Shown here: positions 1 to 10,932 of the stretch, in pieces
How positions within the stretch are numbered: position 1 is the stretch's first letter
Layout: each line of letters opens with the position of its first letter
DNA from: Heliocidaris tuberculata
Taxonomy: Eukaryota > Echinodermata > Echinoidea > Camarodonta > Echinometridae
DNA length: 64,000 bases
Reading direction: 5' to 3'
Assembly (NCBI GenBank): GCA_025618425.1
Contig: CM046847.1
Span: 3,208,259 to 3,272,258, forward strand
Translations under genes and position numbers: made by a program
The notes under the pieces: generated by a model
The model's database searches: none
What the model was told of the DNA's origin: nothing
Seen by the model: only the letters and a program-made list of their open reading frames with translations

Positions 1-303
1 AGGTTCACCTCTGTCATTAGCGACACGGTCACGTGGAACCATGGTCACGTGGTCGCTGTAGCATCGGCGAATCAAAAAGAACTTTAGCGAGTAATAGCGA
101 CATGTCTTACAACCGTTTGCAAAGCTTACGACTGTTATGCAAGCGCTTGCAACTGTTTGCGGAAAAATTAATTCGCAAAGAAATTTTGAACATGTTCAAA
201 CAGAAAAACTGTTTGCAACAAAAAAAAAATGTTTGTGAACTTCTCTGCAACCTTTTACGAACCCTGACGAAATCCCAAGCATTCGCCGCTTAGTGAGATA
301 CCC
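1..303. repeat. Right part of a short-motif-rich repeat element
   Basis: The segment is full of short recurring words such as CTGTTTGC and GCAA, and opens with an imperfect palindrome (about 19-57) holding two CACGTG cores. Its end, GCTTAGTGAGATACC, resembles the right end of the element at 30,102-30,352 (GCGTTAGTGAAATCC). I infer the right part of a related non-autonomous element whose left end is outside the window. The 86-codon open frame inside it has no protein-like composition. Confidence 0.35.
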
Positions 304-999
304 CCTCAACTACTTTCAATCATATTAACATACAAAGTAGTGCATAACCTAAAATAAATACAATAAAAGCAACGATGACATTGATCTTTTTCATATTCTT
401 GAGTACATAATTAAATAGCACTAATGAAAGTATATGACGCACAAATTATGAGCTTTAGATGCTATTTATAGCCTATGTATCAATCACAGGAAGAAATCTA
501 TGAAAGATTTGATGCACCAAACTTCATGATCAAAAACAATTGAGCAGTTCTTTTAATATGAACAGCGTATTGGTGATGCCAACATGAGAGGCAATCACTA
601 AATACAAATTTCACTCATTTCTTTTTCACACGATGAAAATGAGGTATCAGTCTACGTATTTCCCTAGCTTATACTCAAAGCAAATTTTGATGTATTTTTT
701 GTAAAGCCTGGTGCTAAAAATTAAATGAAATGAATTAACAAAGATTGCTGTAACGCTACAAATCGGGAATGATCGGGAATGGGTTGAGAGCTTCAATTTA
801 GACTAATGTAACCCATGAATTATTTTTGATAGCCATAATTATTTATAAGATGAGCTCTCTCTCTTTAAAGTTTATATAACGAAAGGAAGTCAGATTGCAT
901 CTGACGGTGGTTCTGTTGGTAGAGTGGGTGTGATGGTGCGGTGGTCTATTTAAAGAGGGATTAACCTCTTTTTACTCCACATATATATGCTTTCTCTCC
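304..999. other. AT-rich intergenic DNA, nothing recognised
   Basis: Low-GC sequence without long open frames, repeats or splice-like exons that I can support. Confidence 0.6.
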
Positions 1000-1255
1000 A
1001 TCACTCGCCTCAAAACAAGTGGATCACTTTCCGCGTTCGTGTTTTCTCGGAATTTCAAGCGAGAGGAGGCGCCGCCTCCGCGGGAGCGTTCGCGATCGTA
1101 TACCCGGTAAACGCGACGGACCTCGAATTAAATTGCGGGGTCATCAACATTCAACGGCTATTACGACGATCATCATTTAACGCCTCGTTAGTCTAGCGTC
1201 GTTGAATGAAAAATCACTTCATTTCGCAGGGACATAAATAGCGAATGGGGACTGC
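1000..1255. promoter_or_regulatory. CpG-dense block, possible conserved regulatory element or first exon
   Basis: About 26 CpG dinucleotides fall within roughly 170 bases (1035-1205) in a surrounding sequence that is almost CpG-free. A 69-codon open frame crosses it (987-1196, +) but matches no family I know. Such blocks in animal genomes are often promoters, first exons or conserved non-coding elements. Only the composition is directly seen. Confidence 0.35.
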
Positions 1256-1565
1256 CTCCTATGGGGGTATTAGCTGTTGATATTTATTGGTTTTGGCCTT
1301 GTATAGGGCGAGCTATATGTATACCCGTATGCCTTTATTTCGTCATTTATCATCGTCAAAGTCAGTACGTGCGCTAAAAAAAAAAAGGAGTTCAAAGCAA
1401 ATTGCAAAATTGGAGGCCACCCACAAAATAATGATGTCAAAGCATTTTTTGTTAAGCTGAACACAAGGCCAAAACTACATTTTCTATTTTTGTATGTTAT
1501 ATGCTCTTAGTTTAATACTCTCGGTTCAATAAGTTAAAGTTGTATAATGTACTTTTTCGTGTATA
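1256..1565. other. Intergenic DNA, nothing recognised
   Basis: No coding or repeat signal seen apart from a short A run. Confidence 0.5.
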
Positions 1566-1640
1566 GGTATAGTGCCATGAGCGCCTTGCTTGACGGACTA
1601 AAAGCGCTTTGTAAGAAGCCATCATTATAATTATCATTAT
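1566..1640 (+). mobile_element. 3' end of a tRNA-derived SINE
   Basis: The sequence has the form GAGCGCCTTGC ... AAAGCGCTTTGTAAG followed directly by ATT/ATC triplets. This is the same layout as the 3' ends of the fuller SINEs at 8.5 and 21.8 kb, where two GCGC words flank a short spacer and a triplet tail follows. No tRNA-like head is present, so the copy is 5'-truncated. Confidence 0.55.
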
Positions 1641-1842
1641 CACCATTATCTTTTTAAAAATATTATTACCATTATTATTATCTTTATTGTTATTATTAAT
1701 TTTTTTTAATTATTATTATCATTATTATTATTCTTATCATTATGATTATTATTATCATTATGAATATATTATTATCATTATAATTATTATTTTAATAATT
1801 ATTACTAATATCATCATTAGTAGTAGTAGTAGTAGTATTACT

Positions 1843-1889
<47 letters not shown>

Positions 1890-1960
1890 CATTTATCATC
1901 ATTATCATTATTATTTATTATCATTATTATTATTATTATTATTATTATTGTTGTTGTTGA
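1641..1960. repeat. (ATT/ATC)n triplet microsatellite
   Basis: About 320 bases of degenerate ATT, ATC and GTA triplets. It follows without a gap from the SINE end, so it probably grew from the SINE tail. The 104-codon open frame it produces is a composition artefact (I, Y, L, S only). Confidence 0.9.
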
Positions 1961-3480
1961 TGTGTTATGAGTTCAAGAGTAAATATTGGTTAGAAATTTG
2001 ATATGTTACTACTCTATATGTTGTCATTGGGTTAAGAATATCATCCGAGTCTAAACTAACTGTAACATTTTTGGCCTGAACTGGATATTTTCCATACACA
2101 TTGAAAATACTGATGAGATTTTCCCCCGTTACAGCATTGGTGAAGTGCGGTGAACCCCAAATTCAAAGTGCCAGCTCTCTTCGATTAAAGTTGATATATT
2201 CTTAACATGACCTGCAAACTTAATATTTTCCTAGTAATGAAAGTAATATGCAGATAAGAACTACAATGAATTAAAGTTTAATACTATGTATAACACATGA
2301 TCGCCGTGTCAAAGTCACCTCTTGCTTTTCTATAAAAATTTGAGATATACTGAAGATGTAATAAGTCTGTATCTGAGAAAACACAGCTCATGACTGAAAG
2401 AACTGTTCATGGCCACTGGAAGCCAGCATTTCACGAAGAATTTATGTCGTGTTACTCGTGTATTAAAGATAAAGTTGAGTTCTGGTCATGAGATTGAATT
2501 GTGAATGGAAGTGTCTCAAATCAATTGGGAAAGGTTGATTATATAGCACATAAGAATTGGTGTATCCTTTAAGGTTTTGGAATCACCAAAATGATAAGAA
2601 ATTGACTCAATCCTGCTGAGAGTCACATGCACTGCGCACAGAAATGTGTATATGGGACTACACGCAAATGTTCGGCCCAAACAATTCAGCTATTTCTTGA
2701 CATATTTTGAATATGAAAGCATTTGAAGAGCAATCCTTTTCAGGGGACATGTCTACTGTGATAATCTTCCAAACTCACAAAAAAAGAATGAGAAAGCTCA
2801 CAAATTATTTTTACCTTTCCCAGAAGTCAAGCTTCCTTTTAAAGCCAAAAGGTTGCAACGAAATTGGTGAGGGTCATAAAACGTTATCTTTAAAACAGAA
2901 CAAAATTATGAAGACATTCTAATACAAGCGAGCAACCAACAATTCATTCCAATTGCAGAATGAATATCTGAAAAGTCATGCAGCATGTCCAAACCTACGC
3001 TCCTCTTTCTTTTAGAATATTTTCATCCTCGTATTTTTGTTGTTGTTGGTGGTGATTCCTCACTCTGTCTCCGCCTTTCACAACTCACACAACAGGACTG
3101 CCTGTCTCACTTAAATCATCATACACGTATGCGATTCTACATTATCATACTCAACTAGCATGAAAAGTTAGATCAAATATCATCATCGCGAACAATGCTT
3201 TGCAATTTCTTGTTCATATTTACATTTTGGCCATGCAGGGTAGCTCACATAAATCCACCATGTCACCGTATCAACGCTTCCTTTTACAACAAAAAATTAA
3301 AAATCAAGACAGAGAAACCGTATTCTGCGAGAGGTACAACACTAATGAAATCTAGTCCCGAACTTTCATCTTCAAAAGTACACTTCTGTACCACCAGCTA
3401 GCGATATTGGTTCAGCACCCAACACTGAGAAGTCACGACACTTTAGCGGGATACATTATTAAACTCATCTCGTTCTAATT

Positions 3481-3484
<4 letters not shown>
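1961..3484. other. Intergenic DNA, nothing recognised
   Basis: Small open frames at 2707-2922 and 3195-3401 lack family motifs, splice partners or compositional support. Confidence 0.5.
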
Positions 3485-3525
<41 letters not shown>

Positions 3526-3675
3526 GTACCAAAAGACTGCCGCCGGAATAATGAGAATTATCTGGAAGAATTTGATTTGCGTCGAATCATAGTTCAAGCA
3601 TCTCTCTACATAATACAGTCACCATGGTCACGATTATAATTAAGACTGACTCTCTTCCTGTATCTCTCTCTCCCT

Positions 3676-3734
<59 letters not shown>
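3485..3734. repeat. Two (TC)n tracts
   Basis: Near-pure TC dinucleotide tracts at 3485-3522 and 3663-3734, separated by about 140 bases of unique sequence. Confidence 0.95.
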
Positions 3735-3737
<3 letters not shown>

Positions 3738-4899
3738 TACTCGATGCGGATGCATTTATTCAAATCAAAGTGCTGCTTTACATAATATGTGTAGGGCCCC
3801 CAAAACGCTTCGTCTCATTTCTTTGATTTCATTTTGATAAACAGCCGGATAAAAACCATTCACAGCTGTTTTACTTTTTATCTCCTTGTGTGGAATAATG
3901 AATAAGAGATGAAAAATAATTTACATCCCTGGCCAGGCTAAAAATTCCCACGTGTAAAATTAATGGAAACCTGAAAGCATGGATTGCCGCGAGTGCAGTG
4001 CAGTGTGCCTATGTGCATGCAGACAGATATGATCAATTGCCTAGATGGGAGTTCTTTTCATATATTTGCACTGAAATTCATCTGAAGTATTAACAGAACA
4101 TGAAAATAATTGGCACATTTATCTTTCGAGAAAAATGGAACAATATGAGAACATATTAATTATTCAATAAGTTCCATTCAAATGTCTTTGTCGCTACAAG
4201 AAACTAAAGTTTATCTTTTAAGAAAAATCATTGGACGGTGAAATTATTATGAAGCGCTATCTATTTATTGAAAAGAAACATACCGTAAGTCATTTTGATG
4301 GGTTTCTTATAGTTAATAACACATTGTACATCACTGTCAGTCGTCGGTAATTGCCTCCTTGAGGGCTGTCGAATTTCAAAGCGTTTTGTTTATAATCAAT
4401 AGAAGCTTAATTAACGGAATTTTAAAACATGCAATAATGATAATAATGCATAAAGTGGTCCGAAGGCTTATCGATGATGACATTATGATTGTTAATAATG
4501 ACAGCCTATAATAAGCATAGTTTCACTGCATGCACCAAATTTGAAGCATTGTTAACTCAGAATTCATTAACTATTTGACAGCTTTTGTACCCATTCATGC
4601 AGAGGGACAATCCTAATGCCCTTATGAGAGAACAAAAGGCATAATTTTCTCAGCTGGGAACATGAACTTCTTATTACCTCGTCTAATTCATGTTTAATCC
4701 AACAATTAAAAGAAATGTAATGGCATGCATGTCTGCATATACGTCAGTCTGTGTACTTTTTATGACGAACAACCTAAATTTAGAAAAGTAAATAAAATCG
4801 ACAAAAAGGGAGAAAATGGCAGACAGAAACAGAGAAAATGCTTGTGTGTGAATAAAAGGGGAAAAGGATAATAGGGACTCGTAGATAAAGAGAAATAAA
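3735..4899. other. Intergenic DNA, nothing recognised
   Basis: AT-rich sequence. The part at about 4300-4560 is free of repeats and could be constrained non-coding DNA, but I cannot test that. Confidence 0.5.
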
Positions 4900-5085
4900 T
4901 AGATTAATAGAAACGGAAAGGTAAAGAGAGAGTGAGAAATAGAGAGAGAAAGACAGAGAGAAAGAGAGAGAAAGAGAGATAGAGGGTGAGAGAGAGAGAG
5001 AGAAATGGGAGATAAAGAGAAAGAGAAGGAGAGAGAGAGAGAGAGAGAGAAATACAAACAGATAGAGAGAGAGTCAGACAGAGGA
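4900..5085. repeat. GA-rich purine tract
   Basis: Imperfect (GA)n with GAAA variants. On the minus strand it yields a Ser/Leu/Phe low-complexity frame (4683-5057), which is not a gene. Confidence 0.9.
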
Positions 5086-5639
5086 CTGCATGTGCAGAGG
5101 TTTATTTATCGTAAGGGTATAATGGCTGCGTCGTGTAAAATAATCAACTATAATTTTTATAACTAACGGGAAAACCCTTTCTTATTCAGGTGATTTTAAT
5201 TTAAAAAATTTGATATCATAAATCAGTGCAATCATGCAAAATGCACGAACATACTAGTAACAACATGCTAAGCAGTCTCCTGTGAGCAATGTTGAACTTG
5301 TACTTGTGAAGAAAAGTGCAAGATTCGCTCAGATTCTTTTTTTAAAAAAATGACACTACAGATTAAAAGAGAAAAAAATACAGCTATAAGGATACAGCAT
5401 GAGATTTTTTATAAGGGGAAAGCAAAGCTATATACAAAAGTGAACTTTAAATAAGCTTATTCAATCTGTACGGCTGGAAAAACACAGCACCGTATTATTC
5501 ACACTCTTCCAGCGTCTGTCGTCTTAAATTATTATATTTGTTGTCAAAAAATGGTAATGGTGTTTAAAAACCTTTTTAGGCTTCGTATTCCTTGTCATTT
5601 GCTCGTCAAAACCGAGAACATTGGAAAATACAAGTGACA
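5086..5639. other. Intergenic DNA, nothing recognised
   Basis: No feature supported. Confidence 0.5.
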
Positions 5640-5975
5640 AGACTAGAGAGAAAGTGGAAGAGTGTGTGATGAAGAGAGATTGACAGATGTATGGAAAGAG
5701 AGAGAGGAACAGAGAAAATGAGAGATCTGTGTGTGAGTGTGTGTGGGTGTGTGTGTGTGTATATAGAGAGAGGGAGAGAGAGAGGGGGGAGAGGGGGAAC
5801 TGAACATAATTATAAAACGAAAAATAGAGACAGAGAGAGAAAAACAGAGATGGAGAACGAGAGATAGGCTACGAAAATAACTTTAAAAACAGCTTGATAA
5901 AGATGAAAAGTAAAAGAAATGAGAGAGCGATAGAGGGAGATAAAGAGGAAAAGGGGAGAGAGAGAGAGAGGTGGG
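5640..5975. repeat. GA/GT-rich low-complexity block
   Basis: Interrupted (GA)n runs with a short (GT)n at about 5731-5760 and a GGGGGG-containing GA tract at about 5766-5800. Confidence 0.85.
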
Positions 5976-6265
5976 GGTTGCAATTTGACTGATAAGTTGC
6001 CCGTAGGCACTTCTCTTACTTTGATCAAATTTATTCCATACATCCTCGCCACAGACTGTTCTAGTTGATAATAAGATGATGCTAAGCATTTTTTACGCAT
6101 GAATCGTCAATGGAGTGTCAAATAACATATAATTCAGAATTAACATTTCTTTGAACGCATTCTATTCGTGAATTATCCAAAAGAATGAAATCTTAAATCG
6201 CACTTTAAATGGATTATTCTTATTGTATTTCATTTTAATAGGTGTATCAGAATTCAGAATCACAT

Positions 6266-6969
6266 CTAAAGCCACTTTCACACATCGCCGGTTTGGACGG
6301 CGGTTCATGGCGGTTCTGGCGGTTCTCAAACCGCCGTGAACCGTGCAAAAACGATCGCGGTGTGATACGTTCTCAACACGTTGTGAACACGGCGCAAATG
6401 CGCTGTAACGCGGCAGTAACACGGACTTTGGCGGAGAGTCACGGAACATCCGACGTAGGCTGAAATTGATTCATTTTGTCCCCGCCTGACGTCACAGTGA
6501 CTGGCTCATCCACCTGCACCGCCTAGTACCCGGAGCTCCAGCCCTTTACCGAGAATACTCCGCATCAACCGCAGTGCCACCGTGTATAGTTCCTTGATAA
6601 CACCGTTGCCTCCGTGTTGGTTCTGCCATCTCCGTGTTGCTACCGTGTTCATATTGTGAAGGTCGAGGAGGAAAATATGACCCCCGGATTATGGCGATGT
6701 AACAAGGTGTTATCACGGATCTTGCGGTGCCAACACGGAGGCTGGCGTTCTTTACAAGGTGAACGGCGTTTCAAACCTCCAAGACCGCCACGAAAAATTG
6801 AACAAGTTTAATTTTTGGGCGGTTCCCCGCGGCTCTCAAGGATCATTGCGGATGAGTGACGGATGAATAGAAGTTGTGTACGGTGTCAACATGGTCTTTG
6901 GCAGAGCATGGGGAATTGCCCAACCGCCATGAACCGCCGTCTAAATCGGCGATGTGTGAAAGCCCCTTA
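6266..6969. mobile_element. Non-autonomous TIR element, about 700 bp
   Basis: The ends are inverted copies: CTTTCACACATCGCCG at 6275-6290 and its reverse complement at 6947-6962. The outermost bases read CTAAAG on the left and CCTTAA on the right, which fits a TTAA-type target with one mutation. The interior is unusually GC-rich for this region. It carries many short words (GGCGGTTC, ACCGTGTT) in both orientations, so it could fold extensively. No transposase frame is visible. Confidence 0.75.
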
Positions 6970-7499
6970 ACAGTCAAACCATAAACTCTTAAGACCGTTT
7001 ACAAAGTCAAACAGTGGTCTGTTTAGATCTGCGCAAGTTTGAAGTCAAATATTTTTTATGATTTAATTTTTCTTCATTCAGATTCGCAAAATCCATGAGC
7101 TTCGACACTAATGCATTTTTCTTTTATCTTCCTATATAAATCTTGCTATTATATGCGGAAATAATAGAATATAATCTAGCAGTAATAACATCGTTACCAC
7201 TTAATGATAAGAATTTTTTTAAATGGCTTGGAGCGGCGGAAAGTGAAACCTAACCTGGTCGTGCATAATGACGGTTTCGGTGATGAATAACTAGCGTGCT
7301 CATTATCTCTGCTCTGCGTGATAGAAATGGGCGAGTCGACTTCAGTTACCTACCTTTTTTCTCAACTCGGCACGAGCTCTCACCTCTGAATTTTAGTTAC
7401 TTTTAGTTCAGACGAAATTCTGAGAATTAATATTCCTATTTTGACGGAGGACAACGTGATTATGAAAACAGGATGTAGATCGCAAAGAGTGTTTTAGGG
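6970..7499. other. Intergenic DNA, nothing recognised
   Basis: Unique-looking sequence. About 7220-7380 is richer in CpG than its surroundings, but nothing specific is seen. Confidence 0.45.
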
Positions 7500-8129
7500 T
7501 AAATGAAAAATGGAAGAGGGTGATGCCGGAATAACGTGAGAAAGATAGGGTTCAATAGAGAAAACAAGAGAGTGAGAGTGAGAAAGAGAGAGAAACAGAG
7601 AGAGACAGACAGACAGACAGAGAGAAAGAGAGAAAGAGAGACAGAGAAAGCTAAACAGTGACAAAAGGATTGAAGGGGGAGGAGCAACGAAAATGAAACA
7701 GATGGGTAGGATAGATCTTGATAGCCTCATAAGGTGATAAAGACCGGCAAAGATCAACCCACATAATGGACAGAGCTATAAAAAAAAAAATGATAATTTT
7801 TTGAAAAAGGGAGAGTGTGCGAGACAAAGAAATGTGGATAAATATATTCACATTTCTAGATAGGATAGATAAATTCATGTTTGAAGGAATTGAGGAAAGA
7901 GAGAGGTAAATATAGGGGGAAAATAGAGAGAGAGAAAAAACAACAAAACAAACAAGTATAGAGTAAGAAAGAGTGTGCATCACCAAGACATGGAAGAGAA
8001 AATATATTGCAATCACAAACACATGTAGAGAAAGATGGTATTGAGCAAAAAGGAGAGGTAGAAGGAGAGAAAAGGATAGAAAGAGGGGAAACAAAGAGAG
8101 AAAGAAAGGAGAGGAAAAGAGAGAGGGCA

Positions 8130-8169
<40 letters not shown>

Positions 8170-8200
8170 GGAGAAAGGAAGAGAGAGGGAAAGAAGAATC
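7500..8200. repeat. Long GA-rich purine-biased region
   Basis: About 700 bases strongly biased to A and G on the + strand, with (GACA)n at about 7601-7620 and (GA)n at about 8133-8164. All overlapping frames (Ser/Leu/Phe-rich on minus, Arg/Glu/Lys-rich on plus) are composition artefacts. Confidence 0.85.
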
Positions 8201-8534
8201 GATTCTATGTTCAGACCTGAAGGTTAAAAATACTTAGCCACCAGCTGGGTGCTCTTGAAATCTGAAGTAGACTTGAATAAGCAGGGGACTGGAGAAATGT
8301 CAAAACATTTCTATGTAATACAGCCTCATGGTTTATTCCATCTTATTTATACCATTACAGCATACACGAACCATAATTTTAAAAAGGTAAAAAGCCTGGT
8401 ACTGCTGCCTTTGAATTTCGCACAGGTTTTCTTAATCATACGAGATATGATCCCGCGAGAATTATTGCTACGACTCTGAATAATAATAATAATGATAATA
8501 GTTGTTTTTTTTTTTTTTTTTATTTTTTTTTTTA
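8201..8534. other. Intergenic DNA ending in T-rich tracts
   Basis: Unique sequence followed by AAT triplets (about 8480-8500) and two T runs (8502-8532). These form the reverse-oriented tail of the adjoining SINE. Confidence 0.6.
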
Positions 8535-8860
8535 TATAGCGCCTTACCAGTTACAATGTAACCGACCAAAGCGCTTATACAGCATTATTACCCCGGTCAC
8601 TGGATTCAATTGCGATTCTGCACATTACACAGTGCACATCCTCCACTCCTCTGGGGAGCATTCCAGCCAGTCGCCTGTTTCCAAGCGCGCTCATGCTAAT
8701 CCAACCACAATGACGTTCACATCCTACCGGGTATCCATTTAACACCTGGGTGGAGAGGAGCAATGCCTTGCTCAAGTGCATAAGTGCCGTGCCGGGGTTC
8801 GAACCCATGACCTTCCCAATTCCCAGTCAAGTAATTAAACCACTCGACTACCACACCTCT
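8535..8860 (-). mobile_element. tRNA-derived SINE, near full length
   Basis: On the minus strand the element begins AGAGGTGTGGTAGTCGAGTG, giving an A-box-like word. A B-box follows at 8796-8804 (GGTTCGAAC). Next come a conserved body and two GCGC words, then the A/T-rich tail. This is the RNA polymerase III promoter layout of tRNA-derived SINEs. The 77-codon minus-strand frame inside it is not a gene. Confidence 0.85.
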
Positions 8861-10702
8861 AAACAGTTTCCAAACTTCAACCAGGTTCCAACGCTACACC
8901 TAACCCTAACCTTAATCTAAAAACCCAATCGCAACCTAAGCCCAAACCCTCTTTATTCATTATAATCATAATGCCGGGATAAAATGTCGGCGGATCATCG
9001 TCTTCTTCATGTGGCAATGAAAACTCACGCATACAGTACGCAAAAGAAACTAAGAAACAAAACAAAAACCTAATCTAACATGTTCAAAAGATGAATCCAG
9101 AAATTAGATTCACAATATCATTGCGCTATTTTCAAGACACCAATGACAACAAGACATACCTAGATGATCTACAGGTATCAATGTGGAGCATTAATCTACT
9201 AAAAATAAAGCAATGGCTTGTTGTAGTTCTAACAAACTATTCATATGAAAGCAACGACCCTTTGCCGTCAAAGATTCCTTTATATTTTAATGGTATATAA
9301 TTGATGTAAACGATATGATATCAATCATACTTCTTGTTATCTTAGGTTCTAAAATGATGTGATATCATGCCTATTTTTAGGACAAGGAGTTTTAAAAGGA
9401 TATAATACCATGATGTAATATTATGCGGGTTAAGTTTAACTTTTTATATGAACTATATAGTTACAATGCTGTATGCGTGAGAGTCTTTGAATTCAGCATA
9501 CGAGAAAATGAAAGTAATTACAGTTTATTAGGAGGAAGATGGCAGGGAACAAGAACTTAAAAATGCTTGTGGGTAGTCACTGTTTGTGGTTACTATCTTT
9601 TGAAAAGCATTATGATGATAAAAATTCACCCGTTTTGTCCCAGAAATCGACATTACCTTCGGGTATGTCTAACTATAATCACTACACGGAAAAGCGTTGC
9701 TATGGTGATACTTTCATGCAGATATGATAAATTTTCCTATTTTCGAAGTGAAGCACTTTTCGAGAGAATATATCTTTCTGCATGTGTTTTTGAAAAAGCG
9801 TTGCCTCACTTATATGGGTTATGCTATTATGTTTAACATAAACTACCGTATACTTGAATTGATTTCAAATATTCTACGCATTTTCAAAAGCTCCACACTC
9901 TCGTTACTTTTAAACGTAATTATGTGTTTTTAAAAAGTCTGTTTTTTTCTTTATTAATGTTTCACCAACATTAAATTTTGATGAAGCCAAACACTCGTTG
10001 TCGCTTGAGGAAAGTGCATAGACCCTAAAAAACCTAAATCGCAATTAACAGAGAGTTTAAAATGCTATTACCTTGATTAGAATCCTCTTCAAACGGCGAT
10101 TTATATATTCATGAGGCCTAAGAATATTGCCCAGTTGCTGACACTATTATAAAAACCATTCTCGTTGTAATCATTTCCTCAGTGCACATCATGCATAGAT
10201 AAAATCCCATTTAGATGATAGTCAGGCCAGGATAACTGCTCTCTTTACAGCGGCGAAATATAAAGCACAAAATATACATCTGTACATGATTGTAATGGGT
10301 GATAATGGCAATACGTACGCATTTTATACTTGCATATATTATACACTACTAATGAAAATTTTATCATTTTATCAAATTATGGCATTTTGGACGATTTACA
10401 GAAACAGAATACTGACTCAAATTAAAATCACAAATAAAAACAAATATTATTTCCTCACATCTCAAACGGTTAAAAAATCTGAAGAAAAAAAATATTTCTG
10501 TACCAATTCAAAATAAAAAAATAATCTCATTTCGTGCTCTCACATACTTCTGACATAAAAAAAAAACAAAATTTGAATCAAAACAAATCCTGTGCCAAGA
10601 AAAAGGGGGAAAGCTGATTAACACGTTGCTATTGTTAGCTCTCAAAACATTAATTTCCTTCCTGCATTATTATAGTCAATGGTGAGAATACTATAGTGCA
10701 GA
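8861..10702. other. AT-rich intergenic DNA, nothing recognised
   Basis: Several 60-90 codon open frames (for example 9091-9300 and 9567-9836, +) have ordinary intergenic composition and no recognisable domain. Confidence 0.5.
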
Positions 10703-10932
10703 AGTGGCGAAGCTACAGGGGCATGTACCCCTCCCCCCCAAAAAAAAAATAGAAGAGAGAGAAAAAGAAAGGGAGAGGGGAATAAGAATGTGGAAATAAG
10801 ACGATAGGACCCTTTTCTACACCCTCCCCTTACACGGCGACCTTGTAAATTCGCATTTCGTGGGATAAGATCGGTGCCCCCCCCCCCCCGATGCCATTCC
10901 CCCCTCAATGTCTGGACTCACGCGACGCCACT
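10703..10932. mobile_element. Short inverted-end element with poly-C core
   Basis: The element is bounded by AGTGGCG (10703-10709) and CGCCACT (10926-10932). It contains CCCCTCCCCCCC followed by an A run, a GA-rich part and a C run at about 10877-10889. Other C/G runs in the window sit in similar contexts. The inverted ends are short, so the boundaries are tentative. Confidence 0.4.

Noticed and set aside
6162..6811. Frames within the 6.3-7.0 kb element as transposase
   Set aside because: They are short, on both strands, and built from the element's repeated GC-rich words.
7460..8237. Overlapping Ser/Leu- and Arg/Glu-rich frames
   Set aside because: Composition artefacts of the GA-rich region; frames exist on both strands with no domain.
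8575..8808. 77-codon minus-strand frame
   Set aside because: It lies wholly inside a tRNA-derived SINE.
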